A stretch of DNA of 38,919 nt from CAYSDH01 sp964429805 (lineage in GTDB: Bacteria; Bacteroidota; Bacteroidia; Flavobacteriales_D; JABDKJ01). The DNA is taken from assembly GCA_964429805.1 (NCBI GenBank), contig CAYSDH010000026.1, positions 1 through 38,919 of the forward strand, read 5' to 3'. The notes under the pieces were generated by a model. It did no database searches, had not been told where the DNA came from, and saw only the letters and a list, made by a program, of their open reading frames with translations. Made by a program: the position numbers and the translations under genes. This document shows, in pieces, positions 15,833 to 22,573 of this stretch; position 1 is the stretch's first letter, and each line of letters opens with the position of its first letter.

Positions 15833-17854
15833 TCAATATCTGTAATGGTCCTTTTTCATTCGGTCGTCCTTGGTTTTCATTTGACTGATAATATTATTCA
15901 TTATCTGACGACCACTTTTTTCTTTGAAGTTCATTTTTAATTCATCACTGTAGTATTGATACTTCATTCGGCCTTTTTCAACCGACCTTACACTAGATAC
16001 ATACACTTCTAGATATCTAGTTGTATTACTCGCAGACTCAATACTCTCGAAGCTCATATCCGTGACGTTAATGTATTCTTCAAGCGTTTTCTCAGCTTTT
16101 CTGTATTCCGTATATCGGCATTGAACGAACTCTATTTCATCCACACCATACTTCGTAAACAGCTCAATATATCTCGGATCGATTAAGTGAAGTTCGGGCT
16201 TCACACCTTTAGAGATAAAGAGCTCTTCAGACAATCTCCACAGCTCTTGGAGCATCATATACTCTGTGATGTTTGCCTCTTTAAGGCCGGGCAGATAGAG
16301 AAGTTGTCTGTTTTCCAAATTCACAAATGCACTGTCTAGTGAATTGATGAACCTCTGCTCTCCTTGGCCCGCTTTCACGTTCACTGGAATAGGGTCCTGT
16401 CCTTGATTTACATACCCTAAGAAGCGCGTAAGTACAGTCAACTTCTTTTTTTCGATTCCAGTTCTCACGCTTCCTTCCATAATAGAATTTGCATAGTCTT
16501 TATGATCTGCGGACTTAAAGGAAGTATATGTTGTTAGGGCCTTATCCCTGAGGCCTTCATCGCTTACCTGAGACAAAGCCTCTGACAATTCACACTCTTC
16601 GCATCCCACCAGCTTTCCTAATTGATAATAGAACATGAAGGCCTGTTCATTCGTCTTAAATTTGACCTCACCATCCCAATAGAACCGTGCCTTAATACTT
16701 CTCATTTCAGCAGGCGACATGGACATAATACTTGGATCAAACTTTTCAAACAAATGCCCTGTCATAGGCACTTTCTCTTCATTTACATCCTCCGTTTTCT
16801 TCTCCTCATAATATCCAGTGACAATAAAGTTGTCCTTCCACTTATCTGTGTTTCGGTAGCACATTCTTCTGATGGCCTCCATTAGGAAGTATACATAAGT
16901 AGGGTCATCTGGCTCAAACAAGTGATATTTAAACGAAAGCTCAACTGCAGAACGATACTCAAAGTTTCTCAAGCGAGATTCTAAACTCTCCACCACTGCC
17001 TGTTTTTTCAAGGCCAAAAATTCGCTTTCGTCTTGTACAAATAGACTTCCTTTTCCTTGCTCTTGTACTATAATGCCCTGCAGCATGGTCCATCTATCAT
17101 CAGTCACTGGGTGCGAAGTCGCTTCTTCTTCCCAGCTATTTTTCATTCGCTTAATCCTGAGGTCAGTCATCCTGCCCAAATGCCGGATTAGTTGTTTTGA
17201 CCCTTCCATGGAGTAAGGAGAAGCTTGCAGCCAACGATGCGCCATTGAGTCTGCTTCTAATTCTGCCAACTGAGAGTCTTTAAATCTTGCTTTTTGATAC
17301 TTACTTGCCCCTAAACTTTTCTGAGACCCTGAGGTCCTTTTCACAAAGGATTTTAAAGAATGGAGACAATAGTAATGAGCCACCTCATGTGCAATAAGCG
17401 CGGCTAACGCTGCTTCAGAATCTATGTATGTCCACACTCCGACATTCACGAACATAATACCGGATGCATTCATAGAGGCATTAAAATCTCCTTCTCTCAT
17501 CAGAAATGGCCTCATTATCTCATCTTCTAACAAGTCAGGAGGAATGACATTTTTCATCACGGTGCTCAAGTATTGATCCATCTCTGGCCAATTTGTGTAA
17601 ACATCACCAGAGGTCAGTCGGTCACTTATAATATATGCTATGTTGTCTGCGAAGAGGTAACTCGTCCTAGCCCAGTCACCAGTGGCATATTCCTCTGGGA
17701 ACCGCGCTCGGTAGTTCTCACGAATCATCTCTGGTTCGAGAAACACACGCTCTGGAAGATTCTGAATATCAGCAAGTACTTTGCGATGCTCCATCTGGGA
17801 ATGGAGCGTAATACAGAAAAAGATGGAACAGGTAAAGATGAATATTGGTTTCAT
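15833..17854 (-). CDS. Exported M48-family metallopeptidase
   Basis: A 673-residue protein with a signal peptide (MKPIFIFTCS...LHSQ, about 1-20). Zinc-binding HEVAH lies at 156-160, with the third ligand probably E200 in ELEADSMAHRWL, as in M48 (Oma1/HtpX/BepA-like) peptidases. Residues after about 320 form a long C-terminal part, rich in charged helices, that I do not recognise. Exported M48 proteins often act in outer-membrane protein quality control, but substrate is unknown here. The start at 17854 is chosen because it begins a clean signal peptide; an upstream in-frame start at 17887 would run into the rpoD terminator hairpin. It ends 35 bp before rpe and follows the rpoD terminator, so it needs its own promoter. 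Confidence 0.88.
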   Translation of the reverse strand: MKPIFIFTCSIFFCITLHSQMEHRKVLADIQNLPERVFLEPEMIRENYRARFPEEYATGDWARTSYLFADNIAYIISDRLTSGDVYTNWPEMDQYLSTVMKNVIPPDLLEDEIMRPFLMREGDFNASMNASGIMFVNVGVWTYIDSEAALAALIAHEVAHYYCLHSLKSFVKRTSGSQKSLGASKYQKARFKDSQLAELEADSMAHRWLQASPYSMEGSKQLIRHLGRMTDLRIKRMKNSWEEEATSHPVTDDRWTMLQGIIVQEQGKGSLFVQDESEFLALKKQAVVESLESRLRNFEYRSAVELSFKYHLFEPDDPTYVYFLMEAIRRMCYRNTDKWKDNFIVTGYYEEKKTEDVNEEKVPMTGHLFEKFDPSIMSMSPAEMRSIKARFYWDGEVKFKTNEQAFMFYYQLGKLVGCEECELSEALSQVSDEGLRDKALTTYTSFKSADHKDYANSIMEGSVRTGIEKKKLTVLTRFLGYVNQGQDPIPVNVKAGQGEQRFINSLDSAFVNLENRQLLYLPGLKEANITEYMMLQELWRLSEELFISKGVKPELHLIDPRYIELFTKYGVDEIEFVQCRYTEYRKAEKTLEEYINVTDMSFESIESASNTTRYLEVYVSSVRSVEKGRMKYQYYSDELKMNFKEKSGRQIMNNIISQMKTKDDRMKKDHYRY

Positions 17855-17887
17855 ACCATCGAAAATAAAAAATCTCCAGAAAAGCAC

Positions 17888-17921
17888 AAAGGCCGTAACC
17901 CATAGCGGCTACGACCTTTGT
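17888..17921 (-). terminator. Rho-independent-like terminator after rpoD
   Basis: CAAAGGTCGTA and TACGGCCTTTG on the minus strand form an 11-bp stem with one G-U pair around a 12-nt loop, followed by TGCTTTTC. The wobble pairs only on the minus strand (it is C-A on the plus strand), so the minus-strand direction is favoured. It lies 20 bp past the rpoD stop. Confidence 0.75.
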
Positions 17922-17941
17922 TTTCTCACTTATCTCCTATT

Positions 17942-18811
17942 CTACCCTAAGTATCCTTTGAGGCCATCACTGCGTGATGCTTGCTTCAATTTTCTAAGTC
18001 CTTTTTCTTTAATCTGCCGCACTCGCTCACGGGTCAAATCAAATTTCTTTCCTATTTCTTCTAACGTGAATGACTGACATCCTTGTAGTCCGAAGTAGAA
18101 TATGATGACATCTCTTTCTCTATCTGACAATGAGTGGAGACAGCGCGAAATTTCACTTTTTAGTGACTGATCCATCACATCTGAGTCAGGGTGGGGCATG
18201 TCTCGGTTTTCAAGCACCGCATACATGTCACTACTCGATTCTTCACCTTCCTTCAGAGGCGCATCCATTGAGAGGTGACGACCAGTGTTTCTCATGGTCT
18301 GCTTGACATCATCAAGCGTCATCTCTAAAACTTCTGCTAGCTCGGCCACAGTAGGAGGACGCTCGTACTCTTGCTCAAGCTTTGAAAATGCTTTGTTAAT
18401 TTTTGATATGTTACCAATCTTATTGAGTGGTAACCTGACAATTCTTGATTGCTCTGCCAGTGCCTGAAGTATGGACTGTCTAATCCACCAAACGGCATAA
18501 GAAATGAATTTGAATCCACGCGTTTCGTCAAAACGCTGGGCAGCCTTAATTAAACCGAGGTTGCCCTCGTTTATAAGATCGGGCAGGCTCAAGCCTTGAT
18601 TCTGATACTGCTTGGAAACCGAAACTACGAAGCGAAGATTCGCCTTTGTCAGTTTCTCCAGAGCATCGTGATCTCCTTCTTTAATTCTTTTTGCCAACTC
18701 TACCTCTTCCTCTGCGGTGATGAGGTCGACACGCCCTATTTCTTGAAGATATTTCTCCAATGAGGCCGTCTCTCTGTTGGTAACCTGTTTGGTTATCTTC
18801 AGTTGTCTCAT
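17942..18811 (-). CDS. rpoD: Primary RNA polymerase sigma factor
   Basis: The housekeeping sigma-70 subunit, directing RNA polymerase to most promoters. The 289-residue form lacks the long N-terminal region 1.1 of proteobacterial RpoD, as usual in Bacteroidetes, and begins with the very conserved MRQLKITKQVTNRE. Region 1.2 is DLITAEEEVELAKRI; region 2 contains RFVVSVSKQYQNQGLSL, GLIKAAQRFD and FKFISYAVWWIRQSI; region 3 follows at KINKAFSKLEQEYER; region 4.2 is FTLEEIGKKFDLTRERVRQI. This type of sigma reads TTG/TAnnTTTG promoters, which fits the promoter elements annotated in this window. It ends in its own terminator and lies downstream of pnp with a terminator between, so it is a separate unit. 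Confidence 0.98.
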   Translation of the reverse strand: MRQLKITKQVTNRETASLEKYLQEIGRVDLITAEEEVELAKRIKEGDHDALEKLTKANLRFVVSVSKQYQNQGLSLPDLINEGNLGLIKAAQRFDETRGFKFISYAVWWIRQSILQALAEQSRIVRLPLNKIGNISKINKAFSKLEQEYERPPTVAELAEVLEMTLDDVKQTMRNTGRHLSMDAPLKEGEESSSDMYAVLENRDMPHPDSDVMDQSLKSEISRCLHSLSDRERDVIIFYFGLQGCQSFTLEEIGKKFDLTRERVRQIKEKGLRKLKQASRSDGLKGYLG

Positions 18812-18922
18812 ATACTTCTCTGCACTTATTAATTCGTAGTCAGTTGATTGAACGAATGGCGAGAGAAATGGTTACACGATTCCCAATTTGCAGGTCTAGG
18901 TTCGTGAGGGTTATAATGCAAA

Positions 18923-18951
18923 AACCCGGCCAATCTTTCGATGGCCGGGTT
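18923..18951 (-). terminator. Terminator after pnp
   Basis: A perfect 10-bp stem, AACCCGGCCA with TGGCCGGGTT, and a 9-nt loop. On the minus strand it is followed by a T-run (GGGTTTTTGC), the classic intrinsic terminator form, 27 bp past the pnp stop codon. Confidence 0.92.
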
Positions 18952-18978
18952 CATTTTATCGTTAAACGATATTTATTC

Positions 18979-21108
18979 TTAGACTTCCTCTTTTTCAGGA
19001 CGATCCAAAAGAACCTTTCTCGATAATTTGAGCTTACCAGACCTAGAGTCTATGTCAACTACTTTGACTTTGACTATGTCTCCTTCTTTGAGGTAGTCTT
19101 CCACTTTATCGACTTTCTTATGATCAATTTCTGAGATATGAAGTAGTCCGTCAGTTCCTGCTACAACCTCAACAAAGGCTCCGTAAGGCATGATAGATTT
19201 CACTTTTCCTTCATAGATTTCTCCTTTCTCAGCACGTGGAGGGAAGGCGATATCACGCACACGCTTTTCTGCCGCTTGGATAGAAGCCTTATCGCTAGAT
19301 ACGATGTCAATCTTACCTTGACCATCTATTTCCTCAATGACGATAGTCGTCTCAGTCACTGCTTGGATTTCTTGAATGATCTTTCCACCAGGACCAATTA
19401 CTGGACCAATCATCTCTTTAGGAATCATAAACGTAATGATACGTGGAGCGTGGTCTTTGTAATCTTCTCTTGGCTTATCAATGGTCTTCAACATCTCTTT
19501 CAAGATATGAAGTCTTCCGTCTCTTGCCTGATAAAGGGCTTCTTTCAATAGGTCTGAAGAAAGTCCGTCTACCTTGATATCCATCTGGCAGGCCGTGATT
19601 CCTTTTTCTGTACCTGTTACTTTGAAGTCCATATCACCAAGGTGATCTTCATCTCCGAGGATATCAGAAAGAATCATGTTCTTCTCTCCATCAGTAATCA
19701 ATCCCATCGCGATACCTGATACAGGTGCTTTGATTTTTATACCGCCATCCATCAGTGCCATACATCCTGCGCATACCGTAGCCATCGAAGACGACCCGTT
19801 TGACTCAAGAATGTCTGATACTAGACGTATAGTGTATGGATTGTCAGTTCCTTCTGGAAGGATAGGCTTAAGTGCTCTAAGTGCCAAGTTACCGTGTCCG
19901 ACCTCTCTTCTACTTGTGGCTCTTAAGAAACGAGCTTCACCTGTACAGAATGGAAGGAAGTTATAATGCAACATGAACTTATCACTGCGCTCTAGCACAG
20001 CAGAGTCAATAGTCTGCTCATCCATCTTAGAACCTAAAGTGAGTGTAGTCAATGACTGTGTCTCACCACGTGTGAAGATGGCTGAACCGTGTGTACCTGG
20101 TAAGTAATCTACTTCACCCCAGATATCACGCACTTCGTTGTGCTTTCTTCCATCAAGTCTGATCTGCTCATCAAGCATCACTCGTCTGACAGCTTCTTTT
20201 TTCGCTTTTCCGAAATACTGACCGACTAACTTTCCGTATGACTCAAGCTGCTCTTCTGTCTTTGTCTCAACAAAGGCATCTTTAATCGCTTTGAAACCAG
20301 CTGCTCTCACATCTTTACCAGATGCACCACGAGCTACTTCTTTACATTTCTCAAAAGCAAAGTCAAACATCTCTTTCTTGAGATCCTCGTCATGTGTCTC
20401 ATGCGAGTACTCTCTCTTTACTTTCGACTTCTCTATTTCAGAGGCCAAGTCCAACTGAGCTTTACATTGTACAGCAATTGCTGCACTGGCAACCTCAATG
20501 GCTTGTACCATTTCATCTTCAGAGACTTCTTGCATCTCTCCTTCTACCATGAGAATGTTGTCTACCGTACCGGCAACAATCATGTCCATGTCTGCACCTT
20601 CCAACTCTTCAAACGTTGGGTTGATGACCATCTTACCATCAATACGCGCTACTCTTACTTCAGAGATAGGTCCGTTAAACGGAATGTCTGAAACAGCAAG
20701 TGCTGCAGATGCCGCCAGACCGGCTATGCAGTCAGACATGTGCACTTTATCAGAAGAGATAAGCTGAATGATTACCTGAGTTTCTGCGTGGTAGTCATCT
20801 GGAAACATAGGTCTAAGGGCTCTGTCAATAAGACGAGCGACAAGAATCTCAGGTTCTCCTGGTCTTGATTCACGCTTAAAGAATCCGCCAGGATATTTTC
20901 CTGTTGAGGCGTACTTTTCGCGATACTCTACCGTCAGTGGTAGGAAGTCGACATCAGAACCTTCTTTGTTTGATACGACTGTGGCGAGTAACATAGTGTC
21001 ACCCATTCTTACAACGACTGATCCGTCAGCCTGCTTGGCTAATTTTCCAGTCTCGATGGTGATAGGCTTTCCATCACCGAAGTCAATGGTTTTTTTTACG
21101 ATTTGCAT
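18979..21108 (-). CDS. pnp: Polyribonucleotide nucleotidyltransferase (PNPase)
   Basis: A 3'-5' phosphorolytic exoribonuclease acting in mRNA decay, releasing nucleoside diphosphates. The 709-residue protein has the full set of domains: a first RNase PH-like domain, an alpha-helical linker, a second RNase PH domain with FLPFCTGEARFLRATSRREVGHGNLA, a KH domain (IPKEMIGPVIGPGGKIIQEIQ, with its GPGG loop) and a C-terminal S1 RNA-binding domain (GEIYEGKVKSIMPYGAFVEV). It begins with MQIVKKTIDFGDG. The order rpsO then pnp on the same strand is the widely conserved one, but here the rpsO terminator lies between them. The leader of about 75 nt upstream has no clear consensus promoter. Confidence 0.98.
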   Translation of the reverse strand: MQIVKKTIDFGDGKPITIETGKLAKQADGSVVVRMGDTMLLATVVSNKEGSDVDFLPLTVEYREKYASTGKYPGGFFKRESRPGEPEILVARLIDRALRPMFPDDYHAETQVIIQLISSDKVHMSDCIAGLAASAALAVSDIPFNGPISEVRVARIDGKMVINPTFEELEGADMDMIVAGTVDNILMVEGEMQEVSEDEMVQAIEVASAAIAVQCKAQLDLASEIEKSKVKREYSHETHDEDLKKEMFDFAFEKCKEVARGASGKDVRAAGFKAIKDAFVETKTEEQLESYGKLVGQYFGKAKKEAVRRVMLDEQIRLDGRKHNEVRDIWGEVDYLPGTHGSAIFTRGETQSLTTLTLGSKMDEQTIDSAVLERSDKFMLHYNFLPFCTGEARFLRATSRREVGHGNLALRALKPILPEGTDNPYTIRLVSDILESNGSSSMATVCAGCMALMDGGIKIKAPVSGIAMGLITDGEKNMILSDILGDEDHLGDMDFKVTGTEKGITACQMDIKVDGLSSDLLKEALYQARDGRLHILKEMLKTIDKPREDYKDHAPRIITFMIPKEMIGPVIGPGGKIIQEIQAVTETTIVIEEIDGQGKIDIVSSDKASIQAAEKRVRDIAFPPRAEKGEIYEGKVKSIMPYGAFVEVVAGTDGLLHISEIDHKKVDKVEDYLKEGDIVKVKVVDIDSRSGKLKLSRKVLLDRPEKEEV

Positions 21109-21183
21109 TTGTGTGTGTAATTGTGTGTCCGCCCTTTGCAGACACTGATATATAACTGATTTAAAATTTCTTCAAGTAAATAG

Positions 21184-21217
21184 AAATGGAGGCATTCAAT
21201 AGTGAATACCTCCATTT
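21184..21217 (-). terminator. Terminator after rpsO
   Basis: A 15-bp stem, AAATGGAGG..ATTCA with TGAAT.CCTCCATTT, and a 4-nt loop. The single internal mismatch becomes a G-U pair on the minus strand, which is the direction of rpsO. The tract after it (CTATTT) is only a weak T-run, so some read-through into pnp is possible. Confidence 0.8.
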
Positions 21218-21253
21218 AAAGTCATTTGAGTGATATGATTGTTTGTTCAATAA

Positions 21254-21523
21254 TCACTTTCTGATTCCTAGTTCCTTGATAATCTCTCTGTATCGAGTGA
21301 TATCTACTTTGATTAGGTAATCGAGTAATCTTCTACGCTTACCAACCAATGCCACAAGAGAACGCTCTGTGTTATAGTCTTTCTTGTTTTTCTTCAGGTG
21401 CTCAGTCAAGTGATTGATTCTGAAGGTAAAAAGAGCAATCTGCCCCTCTGTTGATCCGGTGTCTGATTTAGACTTACCGTGCTTTTCGAAGATCTCCATC
21501 TTCTTTTCTGGACTTAGATACAT
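21254..21523 (-). CDS. rpsO: 30S ribosomal protein S15
   Basis: A small-subunit ribosomal protein binding the central domain of 16S rRNA and helping form the bridge to the 50S subunit. At 89 residues it is the standard length. Family blocks are clear: DTGSTEGQIALFTFRINHLTEHLKKNKKD, then LVALVGKRRRLLDYL and RYREIIKELGIRK at the end. The N-terminal MYLSPEKKMEIFEKHG is typical for Bacteroidetes. It has its own consensus promoter and a strong hairpin after the stop, and sits between accD and pnp on the same strand. S15 in other bacteria represses its own translation by binding the mRNA leader; a leader hairpin exists here, but its role is not shown. Confidence 0.98.
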   Translation of the reverse strand: MYLSPEKKMEIFEKHGKSKSDTGSTEGQIALFTFRINHLTEHLKKNKKDYNTERSLVALVGKRRRLLDYLIKVDITRYREIIKELGIRK

Positions 21524-21554
21524 GCCAATATTGTTTTAATGATTATTATGTATT

Positions 21555-21569
21555 CTCGAAAAATTCGAG
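21555..21569 (-). promoter_or_regulatory. Small leader hairpin of rpsO
   Basis: CTCGAA-TTT-TTCGAG forms a 6-bp stem right at the expected transcription start of rpsO, about 32 nt before the start codon. It could stabilise the mRNA 5' end or form part of an S15 autoregulatory leader. The sequence gives no more than that. Confidence 0.4.
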
Positions 21570-21572
21570 CCG

Positions 21573-21602
21573 CAAAGATAGTTCGAAATTCACAACAGAC
21601 AA
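21573..21602 (-). promoter_or_regulatory. rpsO promoter
   Basis: On the minus strand TTG (21602-21600) is followed by a 19-bp spacer and TATCTTTG (21580-21573), an exact fit to the Bacteroidetes primary-sigma consensus TTG-N19-TAnnTTTG. The accD stop is only 9 bp upstream of the TTG, so rpsO has an independent start despite tight packing. The leader is predicted to be about 40 nt. Confidence 0.85.
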
Positions 21603-21611
21603 GTTAAACGG

Positions 21612-22463
21612 CTACTTTTCAAAGAGTTCGAGAGAGAGCGTGATTCGCTCCTTGAGGTCTTTTCTCTTCACTAAGAAATCTAAGAATCCGTGGTCGAGAA
21701 CAAACTCCGCTCGCTGGAAACCTTCTGGCAGGTCTCGTCCTATGGTCTCTTTTACCACACGCGGGCCTGCGAAGGCTATCAAAGCGCCTGGCTCTGAGAT
21801 GTTTATATCGCCCAACATGGCGTATGAAGCCGTGACTCCACCCGTGGTTGGGTCCGTTAAAAATGAGATATAAGGTAGTTTAGCCTTGGCCAACAAGGTC
21901 AACTTGGCAGAGGTTTTGGCCATCTGCATTAATGAGTAGCCTGCTTCCATCATTCTTGCTCCTCCTGACTTGGAGATAATCATGAATGGACATCTCTTCT
22001 TGATGGCCTCATCAATGGCTAGTGAAATTTTCTCACCCACCACTGAGCCCATAGACCCACCGATGAACTTAAAGTCCATTGCCGCTATAACTATAGGCCA
22101 GCCGCCTACTTCTCCATGCGCAGTTCGGATGGCATCTTGCAGGCCAGATTTCTTCTTTGAGTTTTTCAGTCTGTCCTTGTACTTCACGGTATCTGTGAAT
22201 TCCAGCGGATCGACACTGCTCATTTTCTCATTAAACTCTGTAAAATCTCCATCAAAGAGTATCTCGAAGTACTCTTGAGAGCCTATACGCTCATGAAATT
22301 CGCAATTGGGGCAGACATAATTATTTGCCGAATGATCTTCTGCTGTGGCTACTGATTTGCACTTCGGGCAACTATACCACAGTCCATCAGGGGTTTCCTT
22401 CTTATCCTTGGTTGAAGTGGTTATCCCTTGTTTGAGTCGTCTATACCAACTTGAGCTTGACAT
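21612..22463 (-). CDS. accD: Acetyl-CoA carboxylase carboxyltransferase subunit beta
   Basis: Beta half of the carboxyltransferase that moves CO2 from biotin to acetyl-CoA to make malonyl-CoA for fatty-acid synthesis. The 283-residue protein has the N-terminal zinc ribbon with C32, C35, C51 and C54 (SCPKC...CPNC), then the crotonase-like carboxyltransferase domain with SGGARMMEAGYSLMQM and LTDPTTGGVTASYAMLGD, and IAFAGPRVVKETI near the end. The C-terminus stops at LELFEK, as usual. No accA is nearby, which is common in this phylum. It has its own consensus promoter, 49 bp upstream of the start, and a palindrome behind that. Confidence 0.97.
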   Translation of the reverse strand: MSSSSWYRRLKQGITTSTKDKKETPDGLWYSCPKCKSVATAEDHSANNYVCPNCEFHERIGSQEYFEILFDGDFTEFNEKMSSVDPLEFTDTVKYKDRLKNSKKKSGLQDAIRTAHGEVGGWPIVIAAMDFKFIGGSMGSVVGEKISLAIDEAIKKRCPFMIISKSGGARMMEAGYSLMQMAKTSAKLTLLAKAKLPYISFLTDPTTGGVTASYAMLGDINISEPGALIAFAGPRVVKETIGRDLPEGFQRAEFVLDHGFLDFLVKRKDLKERITLSLELFEK

Positions 22464-22509
22464 CTAGTAATGCTATGAATAGGGCTTTTTAACTGGCCGA
22501 GTTGAAGGC

Positions 22510-22539
22510 CAAATATACACCCTGTTATGTATTGAACAA
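22510..22539 (-). promoter_or_regulatory. accD promoter
   Basis: On the minus strand TTG (22539-22537), a 19-bp spacer, then TATATTTG (22517-22510): another exact fit to TTG-N19-TAnnTTTG. The predicted leader is about 40 nt. Finding the same spacing here and at rpsO supports both calls. Confidence 0.85.
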
Positions 22540-22541
22540 GA

Positions 22542-22557
22542 AAGATTCGCGAATCTT
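22542..22557. promoter_or_regulatory. 16-bp perfect palindrome upstream of accD
   Basis: AAGATTCGCGAATCTT is a perfect palindrome 2 bp upstream of the accD -33 TTG and 16 bp past the tamL stop. It could be an operator for a dimeric regulator of accD, or, folded as AAGATT-CGCG-AATCTT followed by TCTTGTT, a weak tamL terminator. The sequence alone does not choose. Confidence 0.5.
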
Positions 22558-22573
22558 ATGTTCTGCGCATCTT

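Noticed and set aside
15798..15836. TTG start extending Rpe upstream
   Set aside because: It overlaps the preceding gene and adds non-family residues; ATG at 15797 matches the conserved N-terminus.
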